Shown piece after piece: positions 8,701 through 18,500 of a DNA stretch of 64,000 nt. The stretch is from Pollutimonas subterranea (GTDB taxonomy: Bacteria; Pseudomonadota; Gammaproteobacteria; Burkholderiales; Burkholderiaceae_B): contig NZ_PDNW01000002.1 in NCBI RefSeq assembly GCF_002849655.1, positions 186,001 through 250,000 of the forward strand. The letters are read 5' to 3'. Within the stretch, counting starts at the first letter, position 1. Every line of letters starts with the position of its first letter. A program made the position numbers and the translations under genes. The notes under the pieces are model-generated. The model was given only the letters and a program-made list of their open reading frames with translations, ran no database searches and was not told the origin of the DNA.

Positions 8701-8868
8701 ATGTCGCCGATGTCCGTTCTTGCCTACGTACTTCTTTGTCTGGTCGTTGCCTTCATCGGGCGCAACAGTCGGGTACGCTTCGTCGGTGCTTTTGTGCTGT
8801 CGCTGCTGCTCACACCCGTCATCATGGGGCTGGTTTACCTTGTAGCCGAACCACGTAAAACACCGTGA
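8701..8868 (+). CDS. Small two-helix membrane protein (55 aa)
   Basis: An ATG at 8701, four bases after the previous stop, opens a 55-codon frame ending at TGA 8866-8868. The product has two hydrophobic segments (about residues 5-17, VLAYVLLCLVVAF, and 25-46, VGAFVLSLLLTPVIMGLVYLV) joined by a short basic loop (GRNSRVR) with a basic tail (EPRKTP). The reading frame fills the gap between the DUF697 gene and the exporter and has coding-like third positions. I do not recognise a family. Its place suggests an accessory subunit of the exporter or a partner of the DUF697 protein. Confidence 0.65.
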   Translation: MSPMSVLAYVLLCLVVAFIGRNSRVRFVGAFVLSLLLTPVIMGLVYLVAEPRKTP

Positions 8869-8901
8869 TTCCTTATCGCTCAACTGGGCCCCAAAATAAC
8901 C

Positions 8902-10620
8902 ATGGCTGAACCGATAGCACCCCGGAGCACTGGAGCATTTCTGCTCCGGCTGTTGGGTCGCTCAGATAACCAGGATGAACGAGCCCCTTTACCTTTTCTT
9001 GCGTTTCTGACCATGTGGGGGCAACAAGGCACCCGTGGCTTCCTGCTGGCCTACGCGGTGCTCTCGGCCGCGGCCGGCACGGGCATTCTTGTATTACTCA
9101 ACACAGAAGCCGAATTGCTCCAACGCCAAGGCTATTCCACATTGATCGCGGTGTTTTTCATCGTTCTGCTACTGGTATACCGATTTTCGCAACGCATGCT
9201 GGTGGCCAACGCAGCCGCCCAGATCGAACAGGAACTGCATGCACGTCGGCAAACCATCGTGCGCAAAACCCTGAATCTTTCGCTGCGCGACATTGAACAC
9301 CTTCGCGGCGAACGGGTCGTCAATGGGCTGGCGGCATCGTACGACTCATTGTCCCAGGCTATCGTGCCGCTGGTGGCTGGCCTGGAAGGCGTCGTCATGC
9401 TGGCGTTCATGTACGCCTACTTGCTCGTCCTGTCGCCCGCAGCGGGGGCGCTGACGGCAGTCGTAGCCGGACTCTCGGTGCTGGGCTACCTTAGCCTTAA
9501 TCGCCAGCTCGATCATACACTGCGCGAAACCGAAGAAAGCGGGCGGCGCTTCCGCAGCTATGCGGCCGCCTTGGTACAGGGCAACAAAGAGCTGCGCATG
9601 AACACACAACGGCGCGTCGAGCTTGAGCGCGACATGGCCGAAACATCTGCAAGCATGGCAGCAAGCAGGTCCAATAATGCTCACATCCTGGCCCAGATCC
9701 TTACCACCGGTACATCGGTGTCTTATTTACTGGCGGGCAGTGTCGTGTTCCTGCTGCCCATGCTCGCCGACATCCCCGGCGAAGATATATCCCGCATTGT
9801 CATGGCTGTGCTGTTCCTGATCGGGCCAGTAGGTTCTCTGGCCAACAGCGTCCAGCACTTCATCATCGCGCGCTTTGCACTGGACAATATCCAGCAGTTT
9901 GAACAGCGTATCGATGAGTGCGGCGCCCCCGCCCCGGATGCCACCGATCCGCCGCCGGCGGCTTTCGACGGACTGAAACTGAGCCGCGTTTGCTACCAGC
10001 ACCAGGCGGCTCAAACAGCGAACGCTGCGGGCTTTCGGGTCGACGACATCTGCCTTGAACTAAAGCCCGGTGAAGTCATCTTCATTACCGGGGGCAATGG
10101 GTCAGGAAAAACCACTGCACTACGGGTGCTTACCGGACTGTACCCGCGCGACGGCGGGACCATTACCGCGCGGGGCGTGCAAATACCCGCGCAAGCTCCT
10201 CAATGGTATTGCAATCTCTTTGCCGGTGTATTCGCCGATTACCACGTGTTTCCCCGCGCCTATGGCCTTGAAGCCTCCGGGCTGGCGGCGCTCGACCATT
10301 GGCTCAAGCGGCTGGGAATCCGCGACGAACTGGCCGACGACCTGAGCACGCTGCAGACCGAGGCGCTATCGACTGGCCAGAAGAAACGACTGGCCCTGGC
10401 TCTGGCTCTGGCCGAAGAACGTCCAGTGCTGGTGCTGGACGAGTGGGCTGCCGACCAGGATCCGGCCACACGCCTGGCCTTCTATACCGAAATCCTGCCC
10501 GAGCTCAAGCGCCAAGGCAAGGCCATTATCTGCATCACCCATGACGACCGCTATTTTGATTGCGCCGACCGACGCTTTCATATGTCTGAAGGAAGAATGA
10601 CCCCTGCGGACGCCTCATGA
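8902..10620 (+). CDS. Cyclic-peptide export ABC transporter, SyrD/PvdE type
   Basis: The 572-residue half-transporter has an N-terminal six-helix membrane domain (about residues 40-320) and a C-terminal ATPase. The ATPase motifs are Walker A TGGNGSGKTT near residue 398, signature LSTGQKKRLALALAL near 490, Walker B VLVLDEWAADQDP, and switch His in CITHDDRYF. The DEWAADQDP form and the TGQ-type signature are characteristic of the cyclic-peptide exporter family that includes SyrD and PvdE. Such proteins move nonribosomal peptides or their precursors across the inner membrane as dimers. It overlaps the next gene by four bases (ATGA), and three NRPS genes follow, so export of this operon's product is the likely role. 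Confidence 0.9.
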   Translation: MAEPIAPRSTGAFLLRLLGRSDNQDERAPLPFLAFLTMWGQQGTRGFLLAYAVLSAAAGTGILVLLNTEAELLQRQGYSTLIAVFFIVLLLVYRFSQRMLVANAAAQIEQELHARRQTIVRKTLNLSLRDIEHLRGERVVNGLAASYDSLSQAIVPLVAGLEGVVMLAFMYAYLLVLSPAAGALTAVVAGLSVLGYLSLNRQLDHTLRETEESGRRFRSYAAALVQGNKELRMNTQRRVELERDMAETSASMAASRSNNAHILAQILTTGTSVSYLLAGSVVFLLPMLADIPGEDISRIVMAVLFLIGPVGSLANSVQHFIIARFALDNIQQFEQRIDECGAPAPDATDPPPAAFDGLKLSRVCYQHQAAQTANAAGFRVDDICLELKPGEVIFITGGNGSGKTTALRVLTGLYPRDGGTITARGVQIPAQAPQWYCNLFAGVFADYHVFPRAYGLEASGLAALDHWLKRLGIRDELADDLSTLQTEALSTGQKKRLALALALAEERPVLVLDEWAADQDPATRLAFYTEILPELKRQGKAIICITHDDRYFDCADRRFHMSEGRMTPADAS

Positions 10621-11723
10621 ACTTAAAACTCCGACACAAATTGCGGCGCCTGACCTCCGCCCTGGTGTTCCTGCTGCTGATTTTCGTCTTCCTGATCATC
10701 GTGCTGTGGGACTCCGTCGTGCAAACCACGCCAGTAGGGCACACCAGCGTGCTATGGCACCGGTTTCCCATCAGCGATGAGCACTCGGTCGGGCCCCTGC
10801 GCGAAGGCGTGCACCTCATCCAGCCGTGGGATCAGTTCTATACCTATGACTTGCGGCTGCAGACCAGCGACCACGACTTTCAGGTCGTTTCCAAGGACGG
10901 TCTGCATTTCAATATTTCATTTACCATCCGCTGGCGGTTGTTGCGTGACAAGATCGTATTGCTGAACCAGACCCTGGGGCCCGCTTACGTCGAAAAACTG
11001 CTGGCTCCGAAAATCGGCTGGGCCGCCCGCCGCGTCGTGGCACTTTATTCCGCAGAAGCGCTCTTCACAGAAAAACGCAGCGAAGTCCAGGATGCCTTGT
11101 ATGAGCTGATCACCAGCGCATCGATTGAAAACGGCATTGCCCCTGAAGCGCCCGGCAGGCATGACCCGAACGACGTTCTGGAACTCACCGACGTACTTAT
11201 CCTCAGGGTCGAACTGCCGCCGCAAATCAGGCAGGCCATTGAAAACAAACTCGAACAGGGACAAATTGTTGAAGAATACCGCTTCATCGTCGAGCGTGAA
11301 GAACTCGAGTCTCAACGCAAAGCCATCGAAGCCGACGGAATCCGGAAGTTCCAGGAAACCATCGCACCCGCCATATCCGACAGCTATCTGAAGTGGCGCG
11401 GCATTGAAGCCAGCCTGGAACTGGCCAAGTCGCCCAACAGCAAAATTGTGATCTTCGGCAACAGCGAAAGCGGGCTGCCGGTCATTTTCGACGCCACTGA
11501 CAAGACCGCCCCTGCAGGCGGTCCGGCCGGCATCGACGACCCAGCATCTGCCGTCAGTACGGGCCCCGACAAAACTTCACCGAACAAAGCCGGAGTTCAA
11601 ACCCAGCAGCCGGCTTCAAGCAGCACGACACCAAACATGCCGCCTATTCCCGGCCCGATGCGGGGCTATAAAGACGATGGCCCTGGCCATCGCTACCCGG
11701 CGGCTCATTCGCAACAAAGGTAA
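10617..11723 (+). CDS. SPFH / band 7 (prohibitin-like) membrane protein
   Basis: This 368-residue protein has one N-terminal membrane helix (about residues 13-33, LTSALVFLLLIFVFLIIVLWD). A prohibitin/SPFH domain of about 200 residues follows (TPVGHTSVLWHRFP, REGVHLIQPWDQFYTYDLRLQT, and DGLHFNISFTIRWRL). A charged, probably coiled-coil region comes next (EEYRFIVEREELESQRKAIEADG). The last 70 residues are rich in Pro, Ser, Gly and Thr and probably disordered. SPFH proteins form ring-like membrane assemblies that organise membrane domains and regulate membrane proteins. It is translationally coupled to the exporter by an ATGA overlap, which is an unusual pairing for an NRPS locus. Confidence 0.85.
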   Translation: MNLKLRHKLRRLTSALVFLLLIFVFLIIVLWDSVVQTTPVGHTSVLWHRFPISDEHSVGPLREGVHLIQPWDQFYTYDLRLQTSDHDFQVVSKDGLHFNISFTIRWRLLRDKIVLLNQTLGPAYVEKLLAPKIGWAARRVVALYSAEALFTEKRSEVQDALYELITSASIENGIAPEAPGRHDPNDVLELTDVLILRVELPPQIRQAIENKLEQGQIVEEYRFIVEREELESQRKAIEADGIRKFQETIAPAISDSYLKWRGIEASLELAKSPNSKIVIFGNSESGLPVIFDATDKTAPAGGPAGIDDPASAVSTGPDKTSPNKAGVQTQQPASSSTTPNMPPIPGPMRGYKDDGPGHRYPAAHSQQR

Positions 11724-11728
11724 TTCCC

Positions 11729-14700
11729 ATGTTCAGCCCGAACACGTCTGCTGACAGGCCGGGAAGCGTCAATGCATCGCTATTGCAAGCACGGCTGGAA
11801 CAGCAGCCGGGCATCCATGCCGTCACTGCCGCCACCGTCAAAATCCATGGGCAAGACAAAACGGTTTTCTGGCTGAGCGGCCCAGGCAGCCTGGCCCTGA
11901 GCGCAAACCCGCCTCAATGGGTGGGTCCAGGCGTGCAATTGCTCGCCGTCACACAGGCTCCAACGCCTCATGAAACCGCCACTCTTCCCGTCTGGACGCC
12001 TGCGGCGCTCGAACACGCCGAGGCCACCGTACGGCGGGAAACCAGCGATCCCACTGCTCGGCTGGTCATGCAGTCTCCAATAGGCAGCCTTGTCGCAATA
12101 CCCGGCCATGACAGCCCCGCCGATACCGCGGCGAGCGACTCCACCAAGCCGTTGCCATCAATAATCGGCCGCTCGCGCGGCAAGATTCCGGCATTGAGCG
12201 ACGGCGGTCCGCAGCATTGGCCGGAGGGCTTTCCCCGCGATTGCGTAGAAGCCTTGACGCGTGCCGCCACTTCGGACGCGCAAGCGGTCATTTACCAGCC
12301 CGACGGGCAAATCACCCGTATCCCTTACGCCGCCCTGCAGCACGAAGCGCTGCGCGTACTGGCCGGACTGCAGCAATCGGGCCTGAAGGCCGGCGACACG
12401 CTCCTGGTCGCCTCCAACAAGGCCGACGTCCTTTTGACGGGTTTATGGGCTTCGATTCTGGGAGGCATATACGCGAGCGCCATCGAATTGCCGGATCCCC
12501 AGGCGGATTCTGCCGCGTATCACCGTCTGGAAGCCGTCTGTGCAGTACTGAACAATGCTCCCCTATTGCTCGATGCCCAAGCGGCGGCACAGCGGGCGCA
12601 TCTGCCCGCAATCCAGGTCCGCCGCCTGCTAACGCTCGAAGCGCTGCGACAGGCACCGGCCGCCCAGGCTCGCGTCCATTGTGCCGACCCGCATGACACC
12701 GCGCTCATCATCCTCACTTCGGGCAGCACCGGCGTGCCCAAAGGCGTCATGCAAAGCCATCGCGCGATCCTGGGCATGGTGGCGGGCGTGCTGCAACAAA
12801 ACTGCCAAGCCGGACCCGATGACGTCATGTTGAACTGGATGCCACGCGATCATGTCGGCGCCATGGTGTTCGTCTTTCTGGCTGCAGCCATCTTGCGGGT
12901 CAGGCAGGTTCACGCCGACACCGCTTATGTGCTGGGGCAGCCCGAACGCTGGCTGCAACTGATCAACGACGAAAAAATCAGCATTACCTGGTCTCCCAAT
13001 TTCGTTTACGAACTGCTGGCCCGCGCCGCCCGGGCCACAAAGATCCGCTACGACCTGACCAGCCTGCGTCGCATCTTCAATGGGGGTGAGGCCGTCAATG
13101 AACAGGCCTTGCTGTCCAGTCTTCACGATCTGGAGCGGCACGGGCTTGACCCTGCCGCAATGATTCCTTCGTTCGGTATGTCGGAAACCTGCTCTGCCAT
13201 CACCATGGGCCAATTGGGCAATACCATCGGTGCTTTCACCAGCATGGGACCTCCCGTACCAGGCTGCCGGATTCGCATTACCAACGACCATAACCAGCCC
13301 CTCACCGAAGGTGAACTGGGCAATATACAGATCGAATCGTCCCAACTGCTGACGCGCTACTTCGGGCTGCCTGAAAGCTTGTCCCGTATTGAAAATTCAT
13401 CGTGGTTTGATACCGGCGACATCGGCTTCCTGGCAAATAGCGAGCTGTACCTCACAGGGCGAATCAAGGACACGCTCAATGTGCGGGGCGTCACGCTGTT
13501 TGCCCATGAGCTTGAAAACTCCCTGATCAGAATCCCGGGTATCGATCCAGTATGCCTCGCGGTAACCCCTGTCCAGCCCGCAGGCTCGTCTACCGAACAG
13601 ATCGCCGTTTTCTTTTCAACCTACCCCGAGACCGGCGTGTGCAACGTACCGGCCCTGTCGGCTGTCCTTGCCTCTGTGCATGAGATCCTGCGCTCGGCCC
13701 ATGCCGTGGCGACCCACTACGTGATTCCGCTGGCGCCCTGCGAATTTCCAAGAACACCCATCGGGAAAATCATCAAGAAAGAGTTGCGCCAGCGCCTGGA
13801 AAGCGGGCACTATGACGCAGCGCTTCAACGCGCCCGACGGCTAACCGCGCCTGCTGCACATCAGGCTGCGCTTCACCGACGCCGCTGGGTGAAGCTGCCC
13901 ACTCCCACGGTACCGGGCGCTGTCCCCGCAGCAAACACACGCATTTTGGTCATGACCGCCGATTCGGGCGTTAACGATGTGCTGGAAACGCTGCAATCCA
14001 ACCCCGAACGCCAGACGCTGCTGCTTGATATCCGCCCCCTGCTTGCCTCCGGCACAGGTGCTTCAGGCCTGGCCTACAACCTTTTGCAGGACATCAATCG
14101 GGCTGTGGTTGCGCAACCGTCTATCAGTGCGCCGATCCAGGTGCTCGCCCACTCTTGCCTGCACCTTGGCCCTGAAGACCTCCTGGACCTGGAAGCCGCC
14201 ATGCTGCCCGGACTGATCCACAGCTTCAACTTGGCCGCGTCGGACTGGCGCTGGGCTCTGGTGGACCTTCGGCCGAACGCACCGGGTTCCGCGGCCATAG
14301 CCTTGCAAGGCAGCGGCTATGCCCCGATTGTCGCCCTGCGCCAGAACGTCTTCCTGATCGAGCACTTTGATACCGTCGACCCCGACACCAGTTCTTTCAA
14401 GCCGGCACCAGGGCTTTGGCTGCTTATCGGCGGCCTGGGTGGCGTGGGGGATCAATGTGCCCAGGCGCTACAGGAACTGGGCGCCGGTCTGCTGATCTGC
14501 GGGTCCACACCGCAAGACGCACTGCCCGATTCCAAGCGGCAAAGGTTAGCGTCGCAGGCCGCACATGGCCCGGTTCGCTATGTCGCCGCCGCCGACATCG
14601 AAAGCCTGTTGTCTGAAGTGGCTGCAGCAGAGCAAGCCATGGCCATGCCGCTGCGCGGGGTCATACATTCGGCGGGGCTTGATCTGGGTGGTCACGAACG

Positions 14701-15547
14701 CTGGGAAGACGACGCATTTCAGCGCAGCCTCGCCGTCGCGCACGGACGTTTGGCACAGTTGGACACGCTATTGCGCGCACGCCCAGGTACGCAGTGTGTC
14801 GTGATTGCATCGATCACGGGAATGGCCGGCGGCCGGCTGGGCAGTTACGCGGCACAACAGTCCGCCCTGATCTCGCTGACGCAACGCTTGCCTGCAGTCA
14901 GCATGCCAACCGTTCTGGCCTTTTCTGCCTGGAACAATATCGGCCTGAGCCACAATCGCACGAGTCCCTCACTGCTTGCCAACGACGGTCTGCTTGTCAT
15001 CAGCCCGGCAATAGGGCGCCGCGTTTTGACATGGGCCCTGCATCATCCGGGCGGCGTATTCAGTATCGGTCTGAATGATCGTCATCCGCTCCATGCCTGG
15101 CGTGTGCCTCAAGCATTGACGCCGCTTCTTGAACCGGCCATTCATGCTCTGCGCGGTGGCGCCATTTGCGCGCCGGACGGACAAGGCCACCTGCACTGGC
15201 TGCCCATTCTGCACGCGTCAACAGCAAGCGCCGGCCTTGATCCGGCCGCAACGTGCATCGCCGGTTTCATTGCCCTGGCGCTGGATCAAGCCACCATCGA
15301 TGTCCATGACGATTTCTTCCTGATTGGTGGCGATTCGATCAGCGCGAGCCGTCTGGCCGCGCAGCTTTCAGAGTGGTTCTTCACCGATGTGCCGGCAGCA
15401 GCCGTTTTTCAGCACCCGACCGCCAATGGGCTGGCCGGCTATCTGCGTATTCAGGTTGACGAGCCCGAACTGTTTGCGACGGTCATTGCCCACTTGGATC
15501 AAATGCTTGACGGCGCCAACGCTGGCGTCGGAGCCCTTGACTCATGA
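11729..15547 (+). CDS. Loading enzyme: acyl-ligase (AL), ketoreductase-like and carrier domains
   Basis: This 1272-residue protein starts the assembly line. An N-terminal extension (1-150) precedes an acyl-AMP ligase of the AL/FAAL-like type: TSGSTGVPKGV near 328, NWMPRDHVG near 370 (a hallmark of PKS loading ligases), GMSETCSA near 485, TGRIKDTLNVRG near 575, and catalytic Lys in TPIGK near 675. Next come a KR structural half (about 700-885) and a KR catalytic half with intact GGLGGVG near 900, Ser in IASITG and Tyr in SYAAQQS near 1038. The expected catalytic Lys is not visible, and the usual Asn is Gln. A carrier domain follows with GGDS, its Ser near 1200. The protein should activate an acid and pass it to the next enzyme's condensation domain. 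It overlaps that gene by ATGA. Confidence 0.85.
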   Translation: MFSPNTSADRPGSVNASLLQARLEQQPGIHAVTAATVKIHGQDKTVFWLSGPGSLALSANPPQWVGPGVQLLAVTQAPTPHETATLPVWTPAALEHAEATVRRETSDPTARLVMQSPIGSLVAIPGHDSPADTAASDSTKPLPSIIGRSRGKIPALSDGGPQHWPEGFPRDCVEALTRAATSDAQAVIYQPDGQITRIPYAALQHEALRVLAGLQQSGLKAGDTLLVASNKADVLLTGLWASILGGIYASAIELPDPQADSAAYHRLEAVCAVLNNAPLLLDAQAAAQRAHLPAIQVRRLLTLEALRQAPAAQARVHCADPHDTALIILTSGSTGVPKGVMQSHRAILGMVAGVLQQNCQAGPDDVMLNWMPRDHVGAMVFVFLAAAILRVRQVHADTAYVLGQPERWLQLINDEKISITWSPNFVYELLARAARATKIRYDLTSLRRIFNGGEAVNEQALLSSLHDLERHGLDPAAMIPSFGMSETCSAITMGQLGNTIGAFTSMGPPVPGCRIRITNDHNQPLTEGELGNIQIESSQLLTRYFGLPESLSRIENSSWFDTGDIGFLANSELYLTGRIKDTLNVRGVTLFAHELENSLIRIPGIDPVCLAVTPVQPAGSSTEQIAVFFSTYPETGVCNVPALSAVLASVHEILRSAHAVATHYVIPLAPCEFPRTPIGKIIKKELRQRLESGHYDAALQRARRLTAPAAHQAALHRRRWVKLPTPTVPGAVPAANTRILVMTADSGVNDVLETLQSNPERQTLLLDIRPLLASGTGASGLAYNLLQDINRAVVAQPSISAPIQVLAHSCLHLGPEDLLDLEAAMLPGLIHSFNLAASDWRWALVDLRPNAPGSAAIALQGSGYAPIVALRQNVFLIEHFDTVDPDTSSFKPAPGLWLLIGGLGGVGDQCAQALQELGAGLLICGSTPQDALPDSKRQRLASQAAHGPVRYVAAADIESLLSEVAAAEQAMAMPLRGVIHSAGLDLGGHERWEDDAFQRSLAVAHGRLAQLDTLLRARPGTQCVVIASITGMAGGRLGSYAAQQSALISLTQRLPAVSMPTVLAFSAWNNIGLSHNRTSPSLLANDGLLVISPAIGRRVLTWALHHPGGVFSIGLNDRHPLHAWRVPQALTPLLEPAIHALRGGAICAPDGQGHLHWLPILHASTASAGLDPAATCIAGFIALALDQATIDVHDDFFLIGGDSISASRLAAQLSEWFFTDVPAAAVFQHPTANGLAGYLRIQVDEPELFATVIAHLDQMLDGANAGVGALDS

Positions 15548-18500
15548 AAAGAATCTTTGCTCACCACCACGAAGCGCTAAAAGCTGCTCTGCAGGAAAAA
15601 GGTTTGCTTGACAAAGGTTCGGCAAGGTCCCTGCGGGAAACCCTTGATGCGTCATGGCCCGCCCCGGCTGCCGTGCAGCGCCTGTGGCTTCAGGAGTGCC
15701 TGGAAGGCGATGAACGCCTTAATGGACTGGGCGTATGGCTGAGGCTTGAACAAGCGCACGCAATGCCACAAGTCGAACAGGCCATCCAGGCATTGGTAGA
15801 CCGCCATGAAACCTTGCGCACCATCTATGAACCCAAAGATGATCAGCTCTACGCGAGGGTTCTGACCGAAAAAACCTTTGTGCCCGCGCCGATCATGGAC
15901 GAGCCCGACGAAACGGCCCTCACGCAGCTGCTGCATACTCATAGCCCCTCTCTGTCAAGCAACGAAAGCTGGCGCGTGCATCCCATTGTTGACGCAGATG
16001 GCGATTGCCGAGGCATCATCTGGCTGATGCACCACGCCGTGTGCGACTGGTTTGGCCTGCAAGTGCTGATACGGGAGTTTGCGGGCTTGCTTCAGAACCT
16101 GCCCCTGGCGGACACCCCGCCGATGCAACCACGCCACGCAAGCCAGGCGGAACGGCAGCGCTCCGCAACCCGTACGGACACCTTGCGAGCCTACTGGCGC
16201 GAGCGGCTTCAGGGTGCGTCCATTTTTTTTTCGCCGCCTATCCGCCTGGCCGCTGCAGCATCGGCTGTACCGACCGAATTCGCCTGCGAGCGTTTCCGCG
16301 TATCGATCGACCCCGGACAGACTGCGGTCTTGAGAACCGCTAGTCGCAAGATCAAGACCACGCCGTACTTTTTTTTCCTGACTGCCTTCGTACGTTTGCT
16401 GCAAAGCCTGACTCTGGACGAGGAAGTGGTCGTTGCCACCACCATCGCCCACCGTGATCGTCCGGGTACCGAAACGCTGGCTGGCAGCCTGAGCGATCTG
16501 CTCCCCCTGCGTTGCGACCCGGCAACATCCCTTACCTTCATTCAGGCCCTGCGCCATATTCAAACCCATGCCTCGAAAGACATGGCGCATGCCGAACTGG
16601 GCCTGCACCAGATCGTCGAGGCCGTGCGACCGGAACGCCGGCCCGGCAAGGCTCCGCTGACGCAAGTCATGTTCAATGTGCTGCCGCCGCTCTCGGCGCA
16701 AGGGATGGAAATCATACCCGCGCCATTGCCAGTTGCCCGCGCCGATCTGGTATTCGAAATTCTTGAAGACGAGGGTTTTACGGTAAACATCGAATGCCGC
16801 GCCGATTCGTTTCCAGCCGGGTTTACGCAGCTGCTGGCGCAGGCGTGGCAGCGGGAAATCTCTGCCGCGCTGATTGCGTTGCAGGATCCGGTATCAGACA
16901 CGCACACGGCTGCGCATTGCGAAACTGTGCCGGACACCCAGTTCGCGGCAGCGCCACCGCTGCTGCCGGCAGACGCCGCCATCGAACTGTTCATGCAGCA
17001 GGCGAAAAAAACTCCGCTAGCTCCTGCGCTGATGTCCGGTAGCCGTACGATTAGTTACGACGAGTTGACGAAACACGTCGACCTGCTGGCGCACGCATTG
17101 CGCGAGCACACCGCGTTTTCATCCGGCTGCAGGGTCGGCGTGTGGCTGCCTCGGTCGATTGACCTGGTCGTTGCCGTACTGGCCTGTCTTAAAACCGGTG
17201 GGATCATGATGCTGCTTGATCCCAATCATCCCGCACAGCGCCAGCGTCAGATTCTTTCAAGCGCGCGTCCCGCGCTGCTGATAGTCCGGCCCGACGCGGC
17301 TCCCCCGATTGACCCGGCTACCGCCATCGTCCATACGCTCGACACGTCATCGCCTCAAGCCGTCCCCCATACCGTATTCGAACCGGCCTTCCCTTTACCC
17401 GACGACGCATTCATTGCCTTTACCTCAGGATCCACGGGCACCCCCAAGGGGGTGGTCTGCACCCAGCGGGCGCTGGTCAATCGGCTGGCATGGTACGCCT
17501 CAGCTTTCCCGCCAGCACACGACGATGTCGCCTGCCTGAAGACTTCGTCCGGGTTTGTAGACATCTATGCCGAAATGCTCGGCCCATTATGTGCGGGAAT
17601 CCCGCTGGTTATCGCGTCCGATGAGACCGCGGCTGACCCGCCGGCACTGGCGAGCCTTATGCAACAGCACCGGGTCACCCGGCTGGTGCTGGTACCGACT
17701 TTATTGGAAGCGCTGCTTGCCCATGGCGACTCAGCCGGCCTGCAATACCTGCGTCTATGCGCCTGCAGTGGTGAACCGCTTGCCCCGGCGCTGGCCAGAT
17801 CGTTTGCCCTTGCCGTGCCAACCTGCCGCCTCATCAACATCTATGGGGCGTCCGAAGTCACGGCCGACGCCACCTGGGCTGAAATAAAGCCTCCATTAGC
17901 GGCATACTGTGATATTGGCGAAGCGCTGCCCGGTGTTGCGATCGCGGTCGTCGATCGCAACGGCGATCGCGTGACCGACGGTTTCCCCGGCGAACTCGCC
18001 ATCAGTGGAATCGCGTTGGCCAACCACTATCTGGATGATCCCGTGCTGACCGAAAAGCGATTTCGATCGCTGCCCGCTTTCGGCGGCCAACGGGCCTTCC
18101 TGAGCGGTGACACCGCCATCAAGATTCCTCACGGGCCGCTGCTGCTGCTCGGCCGCAGCGACCGGCAACTCAAGCTTGAAGGTGTACGGGTCGACGCAGC
18201 CGAAATCGAAGCCGCGCTGGCGTCACTTGCGGGCATTTCGCGCTGCCGCGTCGTAATGGATACACAGACAACACCTCCCCGATTGCTGGCTGCCATCGTC
18301 GGCAGGCCGCCTGCCGATGACTGCACGCTGCGCAGCCGCCTGTGCGATCTTCTACCCAGCTCGGCCATTCCCCAGCGGCTGCTCTGGATGGATGCGCTAC
18401 CAGCCGGACCCACGGGGAAGGTGGACGACGCAGGTATTTTGGCAGCGGCTCGACAGACTGCACTGACACCGGCCTCAACTGCGCTTGCCGGCCACGAGGC

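Noticed and set aside
12629-13345. Long minus-strand frame inside the loading-enzyme gene (and many similar ones within 11.7-33.8 kb)
   Set aside because: These frames are shadows of GC-rich coding sequence on the plus strand. The translated products have no domains, are rich in Arg, Gly and Pro, and no ribosome sites support them.
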